The position numbers and the translations under genes were made by a program. A stretch of DNA of 64,000 nt from Polytrichum commune (taxonomy: Eukaryota > Streptophyta > Polytrichopsida > Polytrichales > Polytrichaceae): NCBI GenBank assembly GCA_950295325.1, contig OX485804.1:46426429-46490428 (forward strand). The letters are read 5' to 3'. The notes beneath the pieces were generated by a model. The model searched no databases and was not told the DNA's origin. It saw only the letters and a program-made list of their open reading frames with translations. Below, piece after piece: positions 32,540 through 43,764 of the stretch (its first letter is position 1; every line of letters starts with the position of its first letter).

Positions 32540-33278
32540 AGGTAGATGGATCTTAATGGTTACTATTTTTGACTGGGACATGAAGCACACGATTAGTATA
32601 AATGGTTAGCAAATCCTCCTTGAGATCATAGCCACTTCATGATTTTTGGAGCTCATATGAATATCTTATATATAATGTTGAAGTGAAGATTCTCATGCTC
32701 ATTGAATGTTCATATGGAGTTTAGAGACCTATTTCCGTTAACTAATGCAATTTCGCATAAGTGTAGTATATGTGTGATATTGGTGATTTTTCACAAATTG
32801 ATATCACAATGTTTAACAAAAAAATCACAATTTATTCTCAAGTTCTGAAGTTATTGTAAATTTTCAAAAACAAGATTCTCTCCCAACCCATGTTCATAGG
32901 ATAGGTTGACTTATTTCCGAATTATGGGAGACTAATTAAAACTTGAGTAGGATTAGTGCCCTTTTCAAGGAATCCAAATTTTGTGCCCATTTATCTTACT
33001 TTTTCCATGACGCCAAATGTGATGGCTACATGTGTGAAACTTCATGACTTGGAGGGACTATATATATTACAATTGGGAGGGTTACTAGAAATGAGTTTGT
33101 CTACTCTAGGTCCTCAAAGTTATTTTTGCTATTGAGTCTAGGATGATTATCATATTTTGACCACATAATCCAACCTCTTTTATACACATTTCTCTTTGGT
33201 ATCCATTCTTGAAGCCACTCGTTAGAACCACATACCATTCATAGATTAAGCCCAGTCACCGAACATGCATATCTACCT
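32540..33278. mobile_element. AGGTAG-family mariner-like MITE, long copy
   Basis: Starts TA-AGGTAGATGGATCTTAAT and ends GCATATCTACCT-TA. Shares AGCTCATATGAATATCTTAT and TTTTATACACATTTCTCTTT-like phrases with the 29154 copy but is longer (739 bp), presumably through later insertions. Confidence 0.65.
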
Positions 33279-33282
33279 TACT

Positions 33283-33969
33283 TGTTAGGAAGTCTTACCT
33301 AAAAAACAAAAGAGGAGAAAGGTTGAAGCTATAAAATAATGTCAACACTCATCCCATGACTTGCCATTGTGTATTTCTATTGGGATTTAACATCATAGTT
33401 TCCTTCCCTTGGGCTCAGATTTAACAAATTAGATGACCCCTCTTGAACCTAGGTTCATAGTCATAAACTGATCTAGATTAAGCCATCTCAATCTCGGGGT
33501 TGAAAATGTTATAGGTAATGCATTCAGGGGGGTGTATTATGGAGAAGAAGGACCCCACTATACGAGGCATAGTTGAACTACATTGCCCACATTCCCCAAT
33601 ATGCAAATCATGAATGCATTACTGAACATAAAGATCTAAGAACAAACTTCCACGGCTCCGATTTCCTTGGCCACTTGAGATCTACGACTAGGTAAGTTCG
33701 ATAGCTAGGGTTGACGGCAAGGCTTAGCCATCCATAAATCGACGGCCCAGATTTGTGCTCAAAGTGTCCGAGATGGGCCAAGGCGGACACTCCCACCTTT
33801 CACCACTTCCTCTCTCTCATTTCCTCCCCTGCCATGGCTCCAAAGGTCCTCTCCTCTTAGCTCTCAATGTTCTCTTCTCACTCAGCTGAGCTCTTGTGCT
33901 CAGTTTTTGGTGCTTTCCTAGCTCAACTCTCTAGTTCTCAGCTCTCATTGCTAACTCCCAGGAACATGT
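33283..33969. other. Gene-free stretch
   Basis: No recognised gene. A segment rich in CTCAGCT/TCTCAG phrases lies at 33840-33960, directly before the CACTA terminus. Confidence 0.35.
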
Positions 33970-34361
33970 CACTACAACAAAACACGTCTTTTATTCCAAC
34001 ACCCACTTCACTACATGTCTTTTACTACTATAAACAGTGATTGGAGGAATTATAGAAATCCACCTGGGCTCATTTGATGTCCGAATTAACTTTGCAGAGT
34101 CATAGTAGTGAAGTGGGACAACAATTCAGTTGGGAACACACTTGTAAACGTGTTTGGGAACGTCCAGTAAAACGTGCATGACTGTGGGTAGTGAAGTGGT
34201 CTATATGGAAAGAATGTCAAGTCCAATTGTCATGTGTTTTAGGGTTTTAGACAGAATACTCACAAAAAATGACCCGTATTTTTTTTAATTCATAATGGAA
34301 TGTACATATTTATACACAATAAGGTATTTCTATACATCCAACATAATCTAATTTAATCCTG

Positions 34362-35249
34362 TTAAGCATTTCCATCTTCTTCACTTCCATATTCATCCTT
34401 GTCTTCAAAAGACGGCTCATGCTCATTCGTGTTCAAAGCTACAATCACTTCGTTGTTACTTAGAACCACAACCTCATCCAATATTGGATCAATTGGTATT
34501 ACATCATTCTCTAAAGATGCGGACACCAATCCACAATACTCTTGAACGTTGCCTACAGATAGGCATCCTATGTCTGGCATAGAGTTTTTGCTAGAAACAA
34601 CTCTTGCTCCCTTTGGCTCTTTCCGTAGAACCACCTTCCATCCATGATTGTTCAAATCGTCTGCAAATAAAACTTGTTCAACATGGAGTGGAAATGCGAA
34701 AAATTCGGCGGATAATGGTACCAATCTATCAAAATTCACTAGGCTAAACTCATACTCATCTCGCTTCATAGTGACATTGTGCCCAACCATGTTTGCCATC
34801 ACCCAATTACAATACAACACAACCAATTCATATTGACCATAGTCCACGGCCAATATTTCCTCCACCCATTCCACATACTCCAAGTTTGCCGCCTTCAAGT
34901 TCTTGGCACGTACATTTGATCGACAATTTTGGAAGAAGGTGGCAGCCACGCCAGAGTCGATTGTTGTCAATGTCCCCTCTGCACTATTCACATGGATATG
35001 ATTTCCGAAAGCATACATGGATTGGTAAGATGTTGCTTGGCTAGATGGTGGAAGAAACAAGACGAACACATCTTCGTCAATGTCCTCTCCCTCCGCTTTG
35101 GCACGTGAAACCTCCGACGGGAACCAATTGTGGGAATGCTCATCTTGAAGATTTTCGGGATAAACAATCCGACCATTTCGTTTTTTCCTTCGAAATTCCT
35201 CACGATCCATTTTGCGTTCTGTCATACTTTCGGTGTGCCGCCTGTACAA
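34362..35249 (-). pseudogene. CACTA transposase C-terminal module (DUF4216-like)
   Basis: A 295-codon open frame. It shows the DUF4216 pattern: a CRSNVRAKNL segment, then EEILAVDYGQYELVVLYCNW, then DEYEFSLVNFDRL and FAFPLHVEQVLFADD, ending in a long acidic tail (EDKDEYGSEEDGNA). In intact CACTA TNP2 proteins this module follows DUF4218. Here it is one open exon beginning after a putative intron, in a gene that is broken upstream. Confidence 0.75.
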
Positions 35250-35458
35250 TAAGCCAATTTTGTTATGCCCTTCATGTTTTTAAATTACACAATCAATAAG
35301 CATACATAGGTGGCATGCATTGGTGATACGACAATGTTTTCTTCATCACATACCAAATTCATTTCTAAATTTGCATAACATAAAGTATAGTTTTATTCTT
35401 TGGGTGTGAACCCTCTTTTCACAAATATCAAAACATTGTGCATTAGTAATAAAGTAAC

Positions 35459-37997
35459 TTACTTTTTCCACGACTCCAAGGGGGCCACATTGTTCACCAC
35501 AAATTCATAAATCCAATCGCGTATCTTGGGTGTTAGTATCCTTGGTCGTCCAACGCCTTCCAATATTTCGTCATTCATTGTAGGATTTTCTTTATCATCC
35601 CATACCCTGCGACTCGTAATGGTATATGTTTGCATGTACTCCGTGCAAAAGTCAAGCGCCTCATCTATGGCATACCCTTCGGCCATACTAGCTTCGGATC
35701 TTGCGCGATTTCGAATATAGTCCTTCAATGTCTTCAAGTACCTTCCATAGGATACATTCAACGGACATGTACGGGCCCACAAATATATAATTCCTCAACC
35801 AAGTGCACCAAAAGGTGCGTCATGACATCAAAAAATGCCGGTGGGAACTCTTTTTCAAGCTTACACAAGGTGATGGCCGTATCCTCTTTTCATTCATTCA
35901 TTTCCAATGGATTGACGGTTTTAGCGCATATCCGTTTGAATATGCGACTTAGTCTTATTATACATATACATATCTCTTGTCTTATGATTGTTCGTACACA
36001 AAGGGCAGAACTTGTTGCATAAGGACATGGTAATCATGGGATTTCAATCCTTTCAGGCTCCCATCCTCGTCAACTCTTTTTCGCAATTGGCCCGCATATT
36101 GAGTTGGAGTTTTCAACTGCCGCACAACTACCACAAACACCTCCTTCTCGTTCTTTGTGAGCACATATGGGGCTTGTGGCAAAGTCAGACTACCTGGTTT
36201 TCTCCCGGGTATGGGCCACAAATGCGGCCGTATGTTCACTACCTTTAGGTCCATGCGAACCTTCAATGTATCCTTCTCCCCAAATAAGGTTTTCATAAGA
36301 CTTTGTGTTATGTTCTTCTCACAGTGCATTGCATCCAGCGTATTGCGTATAAGAAGGCCATGTTGGTGCACACAATATCAAAGTTAGGACATTGCCTGTG
36401 AAATACCATATAATATACCCATGCAAAGTGTTGAAACAATGTTGTCCGATATTTCTATACCATTACTTATATAAGTAATGGAGTATTAGTATGACTACAT
36501 TTATATGTGTTCACTTACTTCTTACAGTCATGATGTATTACATCCAACAGTCATGTTCCTTTACTTCTAATAGACATGCATTACTTCGCATAGTAAAAAA
36601 AAGTCGCCAGTGTGTACCTTCCAATATGATAACGCAAAAAGTGCATTCTTTCTCTTCACTCCATCCTCGTGAATTGGATCCGCTTTGTCTTCTTCTTTAT
36701 TTCCGGTCAACCCTGCCAACCATTCTTCTCTTTGTTTTGCAAACCGCAAAATATCGTGTGCAAACAATACCCGCGGGGGACCTCCGTGGTCCTCTTCTCT
36801 ATCAAAACTATTTCTTAATCGTCTATACGGATGGTGCATTGCCAAGTAGCGACGATGACCGAGATAAACGTTCTTCCCCAAAGACTTGGACCTCCTCGTG
36901 GACACATGTGGCCCACATGGGGGACAACCCCTGTACCCCTTCGTAACTTGCCCGGCAAGCAACCCATACGCCGAAAAGTCATGTATGCTCCACATAAGAA
37001 TCGCTCGAAGGTTGAAATTTGGGTTTGCGGAATAAATACTCTCCACAGTTGAAGGCACCTTCTCCAATATTGATCCATCAGTTGCCTTCACCCCTTTCCA
37101 CAACATTTGTAGCTCCTCTATGAGTGGTGTTAAATACACATGTATATTTTCCTCTTTCACAATCTCTTTGCCGGGAATGATTAGGGTTAGCATCACAAAG
37201 AACCGCTTCGTAACTAGCCATGGTGGTAAATTGTAGTTCATCAATACTACTGGCCATGTTGAATGACTTAAAGATTGGTTAGAAAATGGATTGACACCAT
37301 CCAAAGCTAGTGCCAAACGTAGATTCCTTGGCTCCTTCGCAAAGTCCGGCCACCTTGCGTCCACGTGTTTCCATGCCTTTGAGTCCACTATCGATCTGAC
37401 TTTGTTGTCATTGTTTTTCCCTTCCACATGCCACGTCATAAGCTCGGCCAAGCGTTTGCAACGGTACATTCGGAGCAACCGAGGTATAAGAGGAAAATGT
37501 CGCAACACTTTAACTGGAATGTTATCAAAATCAGGAACATAACGGGATTCTTTGCATTGGGGACACTCTTTCGCGTCCTTGAGTTCATTCCTAAACAAGC
37601 AGTGGCCATTCTTGCACGCATGAATACTGTTGTAGCTTAAACCCAACTTCCTCACCAATTTCTTGGCCTCATAATGTGATGGAGGGCAAGTGTTCTCTTT
37701 GGGGAGTAGATCATGTTTCAGCAACCTCAGCAACTCGTCGACACATGCGTTTGGTATTCCAAAAATATTGCATACATTGAGGAGCATTAGGAATGCTTGC
37801 AAGCGATTGGTGGGGCTATCCTTGAAGAGCGGAGTTCTCGCTTCTTTCAATAAATCCTCCATACTCTCGGCGCTTTCATCATTGTTCTCTTCAAGTACAG
37901 GTGGTTCTACATTGGCCATTTCGTCCTCATCTTCTTGTTTTCCTTGGACTTCTTCCTCCATGTGGTGTGGTGCTTGCGCATGCGGACAAACCGTCAT
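35459..37997 (-). pseudogene. CACTA TNP2 transposase (Transposase_21) and DUF4218 relics
   Basis: The long ORF 36567-37997 (476 codons) has an acidic start, then the TNP2 zinc-finger-like segment (ACKNGHCLFRNELKDAKECPQC), LRRMYR-type repeat, ARWPDFAKEPRNLRLALALD and the catalytic-domain region (LAGQVTKGYRGCPPCG; DREEDHGGPPRV). It ends at a splice donor after LSYWK. The next piece (35982-36371) continues NTLDAMHCEKNITQSLM, then GLKSHDYHVLMQQVLP. The rest (35459-35980) spells DUF4218 (KEFPPAFFDVMTHLLVHLVE; RYLKTLKDYIRNRARSEAS) only across several frameshifts and stops. So the transposase is dead, though the 5' half is well preserved. Confidence 0.85.
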
Positions 37998-38267
37998 ACC
38001 TCTTGAAACACTCGTTCACCATCCGAACTACCTCCACTTCCTCTTTGCTATCCTGCACCGCTTCTGTATTTGTTTATGGTAATATGTCTCTGTCTACTCC
38101 TCTTCCCGTGTCATTGTTTGCTTCTACTATCATGTAGCTCCCTTCTTGTGTCGCAGTCCATATGTCATTTTGAGCAGTGTAGATGTCGTTATTGACCTCC
38201 TGTATGTGCATCAAGAATAAGAAACAATACATAGACTCTCAATAACCCAATATATGACAGGCGGAAT

Positions 38268-38605
38268 CCAGTGGGTTAAATTTTTTGCACATGTTTTCTT
38301 CTGGCCCTTTCAACTGCATTCAGTTGATATTCACTACGTCAAGTAATGCAAATTGCTACATCATGTAAAGCTATCCAACACAACCTGCCTTATGGTGTTG
38401 AACATGTATGTGCATCAGGAAAAAGAAACCATGACATTTGCTCATTCAGAAACCTTGTATATTTACGACAAATCCAGGGGGTTAAATTACTTTCACATGT
38501 TCTCTTCTGGCCCTTTCAACTCCATTCAGGTTTTGTTCACTATGTCAAGTAATGCAAATTACTACATCAAGCAAAGCTATCTAATACAACCTCCCTTATG
38601 ATTTT
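38268..38605. repeat. ~206-bp imperfect tandem repeat inside the CACTA element
   Basis: ATCCAG.GGGTTAAATT, TTCTTCTGGCCCTTTCAACT, GTCAAGTAATGCAAATT and TACATCA.G.AAAGCTAT occur in the same order starting at about 38265 and 38470. An inverted relative lies at 39860-39990, on the other side of the SET ORF. Confidence 0.8.
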
Positions 38606-38834
38606 CTTTGCGACATGATACCTTCCGGTACGATGTGTAGCACAATAATTGTATGACACCATCTCACACCACTGTCATGTGCAGGTATTTAGTCATTGTC
38701 CACTAATTGGTACAAGTTGCTTATGTGTCACTGTATTTTTGAAAAACCCATAATGTCCTAGTGCAAGACATAGTATTGAAATTGACATTGAAGTAAGTAC
38801 GCGACATATTTTGAGGAAATAATATAGTTTTAAT

Positions 38835-39711
38835 TCACGGGTAATGTGCATACAACTCTTCTCCTACTTCTATATCCCTTGATGCAATTGTCATGACAAA
38901 ACCCCATTCGCTCTTGTTCCAAGGCTTTGGAAGCAAGCTATACTCCTACGCTACATTGCCGATTTCCTCTCGCCCTATGGAGCTGTTAATAAAATCTGCA
39001 ACATTGCCCCTCTCCACACTCCCGTCGATGTAAATGTCATCCTCAACTTTAAGGACATAGCTTTTGAAGCGGGGTACAAGACATTTCATTTTCCGGTATT
39101 CTGACGTGGTGTATTGAGGACCCACAAATGGCAAAAGAATATCGCCTGCTTTTGTGGTATCCATTGCAAATAAACCCCATCCCATGAACGAAAACTTTGA
39201 AATTTTCACTTCCCAATTTCTATCATGAAAGTTCAAAGTACTAAACTTTGGTATGGGACCACCACACCACTGCCCATCAAAAGCTTCAACCCTCCAATTC
39301 ATCAATTTCAGCTCCCCATTAGTGTAATTTTTCTTTTGAGGGACAAGTTTTGGGGTTGTCATCTCTTTGAAAAACAATTGAATAGCCACCTTAGCTGCTT
39401 CCTCAACAAAAGGTCGTCTTTGGGCCTACACAAATGGAACCAATATTACATCAAAATTTAATTGCCTCAATTACAAAACAATATAATTCAATGGACGCAA
39501 ATATATCACTCACCAATATGGATTTCGTAAATGTGGGATCTCGTTTGTAGCGACGAAGATGTTTTCGTATGCTTGCTCTTGACAATACCTTTCCCCCTGC
39601 GCACATACTACAAGGGCATCGATACTTTACCAATCTTCGCTTGTCTGCTTCTTTTTCCTTCAAGTTCCATAGCTCCAAGTCCAACATTGCGCGCCTTGAT
39701 GATCCATCCAT
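38835..39711 (-). pseudogene. TAD-SET gene of the CACTA element: transposase-associated domain plus SET domain
   Basis: Two exons, 39711-39514 and 39425-38835, with consensus donor (GTGAGT) and acceptor and phase 0. Exon 1 has the transposase-associated zinc signature (RCPCSMCAGG, then SIRKHLRRYKRDPTF). Exon 2 begins AQRRPFVEEAA and carries a SET lysine-methyltransferase fold: WEVKISKFSFMGWGLFAMD, GDILLPFVGPQY, YVLKVEDDIYIDG, GNVADFINSS, and at the end WGFVMTIASRDIEVGEELYA then HYP. The usual NHS-C motif is replaced by INSS, so catalytic competence is doubtful. One TAG at 38946-38948 stands where a W would fit, right after GNVA. The frame is otherwise open to a TGA at 38835. Total length about 262 residues, so it is a stand-alone SET protein encoded beside TNP2. 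Its role in the element is unknown. Confidence 0.75.
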
Positions 39712-39859
39712 TTTGAATCTATATTAAAGCAAATGAAATCTCGTTACTCCAAATGTGACCTTCAATTATGTACTCATAGATGTTGGCACAGCTGCAAAAT
39801 CAAATTAACAATAACAGGAGCCCCACATTTGTGTTAAGTAATCCAAAGAATTTCTATTA

Positions 39860-39990
39860 TGCATTCTTTTACCTTAAAGCGGATAGTTTTACTTGATGTA
39901 GTAATTTTCATTACTTGACACAGTGAACAACAAATGAATGCAGTTGGAAGGGCTCCAAGACAACATGTGAAAAAAAAACAAGGCTTGACA
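39860..39990. repeat. Inverted copy of the CACTA internal repeat
   Basis: Reverse complement of the 38268-38605 unit: its minus strand reads CCAACTGCATTCA, TTGTTCACTGTGTCAAGTAATG and ATTACTACATCAAG. Its position on the far side of the TAD-SET gene suggests the gene sits between subterminal-type repeats. Confidence 0.65.
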
Positions 39991-40049
39991 TGTGGCCTCC
40001 AAGGGGTAATCTAAATAATAATCATGCATAAACTGAGTAGTTACATGGA

Positions 40050-40440
40050 ACTCGGATTCTAGCGAACAACGTAGAATTGCGGTCGCACATTCTCTTTCAG
40101 TACAAATGTTATTTCATGTTCGTATAGAAGACTTCATGACCTTTCAGTGGACAACAAGAGCACAATTTTTTATGTTCATATGCATTTTTGAGAGCAAAAA
40201 ACCGAGAATATGTCTTAAAATTTCAAAAAACAAATGAAAGGTTTCAGATTCCAACAAAAAACGTAGAATTGCGGTCGCACATTCTCTTTCAGTACAAATG
40301 TTATTTCATATTCATATGGAGGACTTCATTACCTATCCGTGGACGCCAAGAACACAATTTTTGAAGTTCATATGAATTTTTCAGAGCCAAAAAACCGGCA
40401 CTGTGTCTTAAAATTTCAAAAAAAAATGAAAATGGCCGAG
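40050..40440. repeat. 192-bp tandem duplication at the right side of the CACTA element
   Basis: GTAGAATTGCGGTCGCACAT occurs at 40071 and 40263, 192 bp apart. TTCAGTACAAATGTTATTTC, GGACTTCAT-type and CTTAAAATTTCAAAAAA phrases follow in both. The units differ at a minority of positions. Confidence 0.88.
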
Positions 40441-40569
40441 TTCCATACTTTTGCATTCGATTAAAAAATATCAGTGTAACTTGAAATTTAAAATCTAATC
40501 AACATCAATGAGAATGGTCGACATTCTTTGATATATTATGATTTTAAATTTATCAATGTATGGTCCATG

Positions 40570-41004
40570 TTACGTGTCGGTTCACAGGTAGATCACTCCA
40601 TTGTCAAGTTGAACACCACGTGCGACCAAAAAAAATCTTCTTTTGGTAAGTTGCACCACCAAAATGGGTCAAAATTTTATCAAATTTTTTTCATGAGTAG
40701 ATATACACAATACCTATGACATAGTCAAAAGTGGTAACTAAATTTGATGATTTTTTTTTTCATAAAACATACCATTTCTAACTAGAGTGACACAGAATTG
40801 AACTAAAACAATTATTAAAAACAATAAAGATGACTAAAAATTTCAAAAAAGTATACAAAAGATACTATCAATGGTTATGTATATGTAGAAAAAATATCAT
40901 AAATTTTAAAATTATATATGGCATATAATATAGGGGTAGCAAACTTTGTCCGCACGTGGTGTCAACTTGACAATGAAGTGACCTCCCCGTGTGTCAGGTT
41001 CAAA
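40570..41004. mobile_element. Inverted-repeat element (MITE-like)
   Basis: CATTGTCAAGTTGAACACCACGTGCG-like left arm (40600-40625) is matched by the reverse complement of 40953-40980 (ACACCACGTGCG preceded by CATTGTCAAGTTG). Outer parts (GGTTCACAGGTAGATCACT / CGGGGAGGTCACTTC) also pair loosely. The interior is AT-rich and non-coding. Type unknown. Confidence 0.6.
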
Positions 41005-42114
41005 TAAAAACATTGTATCAAAAATGGCTCATAAAAAATGTAGAATGACGATTCAACTAAAATAAGAATATATATAAATATTTACATATTTATATAGATG
41101 GCAATATTACCAACCTACGCATATCAACAACACATAAATTGGAATTCATTTAATAAATGTACAGAAATTGATTGGAAAATCAAATATGAAATTAGGTACC
41201 ACCCTATACTGCTATATCCTTACTAAACACCAAATTTGTGCATGTAACTTCCACATATTACCACAGTTGATATTTAGTGTTTGAGTGTACATTTAATGTT
41301 GCTTACTTTCATAGGGTTAGGGATATTTAGTGTATGCGTTTGTATTTAGTGTATCAAACACCAAATATGATAGAGGGACCAGAGGGACCATAGTTACTAT
41401 ACAATTGACTGCAAAACACCTATTCTGGACTAAAATCACTACATGAGATGGAACAGATTATACCTTTGTGAGGCCTTTGTGCTGGCCTTTGTGTTGCTAG
41501 TTGGTGTCGCGTTCTCTTCCCTTGGACACACCCTCCACCCTGGTCCAAATCTACCAATCCTTCAATTTTTGTTCATTGCTCGTTTTCTGTGTGAAGCCTA
41601 TTTGCTTCTTCGCCAGCGCCTCGGTCTACAGCTTTAGGGTCTTCTTTTGCAGCTACTGCTGAGGACTCCTTGCCGACATCAACTCGCCGCCATCTCATCG
41701 ACACCAACTCGCTACCATCTCCACACCAACTCCACGCAAATCTCCGAATCTGCTCCCAAGTCACACAGAACCCCTAAACTGCCTCAGCTAAGTGCAAGGG
41801 AAGCTCCACTAAGACACTAGAGGTGGGGAGCAACTTTCGATCTACTTCATCAACAGGTAGGTCTACTTTAAGTTTTTCAAATACTCTCATAAATTGTGAC
41901 TTACGGAGTTTGGTAAACCACCCTACAGAAAATTCCAGGGTCAAGGACAGTTAGTTCCATCATTAGGGTTCACAGAGTTTTCTTTTTCAACAAAGTTCTC
42001 ATAAAACTTGTGATCTAAACTTGTTGGAGTTGCGGCTGGCTGTAGGTTGGGGGCCCATTCAAGTCTTGTTTCAACCGTTGAAGTGCTCTTATGTGTGAGA
42101 TTTTAACAGAAATC
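41005..42114. other. Gene-free stretch
   Basis: Contains ATTTAGTGT phrases repeated near 41271, 41327 and 41346, and an ORF at 41443-41637 with a hydrophobic start but no recognised domain. I do not call a gene. Confidence 0.35.
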
Positions 42115-42579
42115 TCAGCATATGATGAGCGGTTGCCTTTGCAAATGTTGGAAAATGCCCTCTCGAGAAACTAAAACACGACAAATAATAAGAATATATT
42201 TTCTAATTATAGACTCACCACATCCATACAAATTGTGCATCCTAGCACATGAAACACCATGAGCTAATCTATAAAGCACTAACTTTATTTGCATTTGAAC
42301 TGGTATGGGGGGCCTCACAAATGTAACAGCAACAGGTCGTAAGAAATGTGTCAACTCTTGCACTAACCTATCAAAATTTAAAAACGTCATGCCGTACGTC
42401 TGCCAATATCGCAAATCACGCATCTGAGGAGAAGTATGCCATACATCTCCCTCCACAACATCGTGGTGGATATACTGTCGAGGCTCAATCCACCACATCC
42501 GACGAGGAAACCGCTGTCTCCAAGCAAACACATCAAGAACTGGCAACAAACGCGTGGTATTACAAAATCCATCTAACAT
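42115..42579 (-). pseudogene. PIF/Harbinger transposase (HARBI1-like) N-terminal fragment
   Basis: 154 codons whose order matches the region before the DDE domain in plant Harbinger transposases: RDLRYWQTYGMTFLNFDRLV, then RPPIPVQMQIKLVLYRLAHG, then GVSCARMHNLYGCGESIIRK (the helix-turn-helix 'rla.g.s...i...f..s.sTv.' segment). The DDE catalytic part is absent because unrelated sequence begins near 42115, so it is truncated. It makes this genome a plausible home for the Tourist-like MITEs seen elsewhere in the window. Confidence 0.75.
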
Positions 42580-42849
42580 ATAAGAGGAGTAATGGGTGAC
42601 ACGTATCGAGGTCTACACGGAGAGAAAGTGATAAGAACCATCAAAAATGCAAAGAGGATAAGCAAACTATGATTATCCATGCCCGAAAAAAAATTTGCAA
42701 CAAAAAATGTAGTCAAAAAACACCCAGAAAACGCCTTCACAACCAAGGATAAGGTGTTGGCCCTTCATGGGAGAGATGAAGTGAACCGCTTTTAAAAAAA
42801 TTCAATGTGAAAAAAGGTTTTTGCGGGGTTGGATAAGGCTGGATAAAAA

Positions 42850-43020
42850 AAGCCAAGGCAATGGAGTGCCTTGGGGTGGCGGGCCTTGGCGTGAGCCCCA
42901 TGTGCGCCCCGCCACGCCAGGGCGGGCCCGGCACTGGGACCCGCGGGACGGCCGGCCAACTGCCGCCCGCCAACAGCCTCCGCCGGCCCGCCAACTACCT
43001 CCACCCGCCTCCATGTGCAT
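42850..43020. other. GC-rich island without a recognised gene
   Basis: An abrupt GC-rich patch (about 42880-43015) with ORFs open on both strands, which is typical of GC-rich non-coding DNA. The following 200 bp on the plus strand (to TAA near 43215) remains open and ends LDETINIAVHDPI, but I recognise no domain. Confidence 0.4.
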
Positions 43021-43285
43021 GCGGCCACTTTCACCCTACCAAACTCAACTTGAATGAAGAGCTTGAAGGCCACTTTGGACCTATCAAAATAGATTTCTTG
43101 AATAATTCATATGGAACAAACCTCATAAGGAAGATGTTTGAACAAATGAAGAAGAAGCAAACAAGGGTTGTCTTATTGGATGAGACGATCAACATTGCAG
43201 TTCACGATCCCATCTAATTTAATGGGATGGGATAGTGGCCGTCATGTGTGATGGCCACTAGATGAAAAAAAATGATAATTTTATT

Positions 43286-43760
43286 TTACCAACTGGTTGA
43301 TCTAACCAATAGACTTTATCAATTGTGTAGACGAGTCGACCTAAAAAAATTGGTCAACTTGCCAAGTCCACTAATCAATTTGAGCGGTCCACTTAAAAAT
43401 CTAAGTCAACTTGCCAAGTCTACTAGTCATTTTGACCAGTTAGCCTGAAAATTCAGTTGACCTCACTTGGTGAACAGTCAATTTCACCAGTCGACTAGAT
43501 TAATTAACTAGTGAAATTTTTCTTCTTTTTTGTTTTTTTCATAACATTTTTATTGGGAAGGTCAATTGGGATTTCAACTAGTCGAGCCAACATAGCATAA
43601 TTTGGATTGTAGATCTGACCAATTGACTTGAACATTTAGGTCAACTGGTCTAATCAAATCCCATCAATCATAATTATTTTCTTAAATGTTGGCTGACCAA
43701 CTAGTTAATTGGAGTAGTTGACTAATCATGTCAATTGTTGGGTCAACTATCACCTTACAT
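43286..43760. repeat. Degenerate array rich in TTGAC/GTCAA
   Basis: In about 470 bp there are around eleven TTGAC or GTCAA pentamers, usually inside AGTTGACC/GGTCAACT or CAATTGAC contexts and interspersed with ACTAGTC/GACTAG. Chance would give about one. The spacing is irregular. Either a degenerate satellite or a cluster of W-box-like sites (TTGAC is the WRKY core). Confidence 0.5.
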
Positions 43761-43764
43761 AGAG

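Larger units (their letters stand above)
33970..40440 (-). mobile_element. CACTA (En/Spm) transposon, decayed
   Basis: The left end on the plus strand is CACTACAACAAAACACG, a classic CACTA terminus, at 33970. The coding strand is minus. Moving leftward it holds a TAD-SET ORF, a TNP2 transposase relic, DUF4218 and DUF4216 segments, which is the CACTA module order apart from the SET domain. Repeats of 190-210 bp at 38270-38600, 39860-39990 and 40050-40440 resemble the subterminal repeats of this superfamily. I could not find the matching right terminus (ending GTAGTG), so the right boundary is approximate and the element may be truncated there. Confidence 0.8.

Noticed and set aside
34988..35299. 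Short ORFs within the CACTA element on both strands
   Set aside because: They are shadows of the DUF4216 frame or its intron.
42737..43073. Overlapping GC-rich ORFs with proline/glycine-rich products
   Set aside because: All frames on both strands are open because the segment is GC-rich. Composition-driven.
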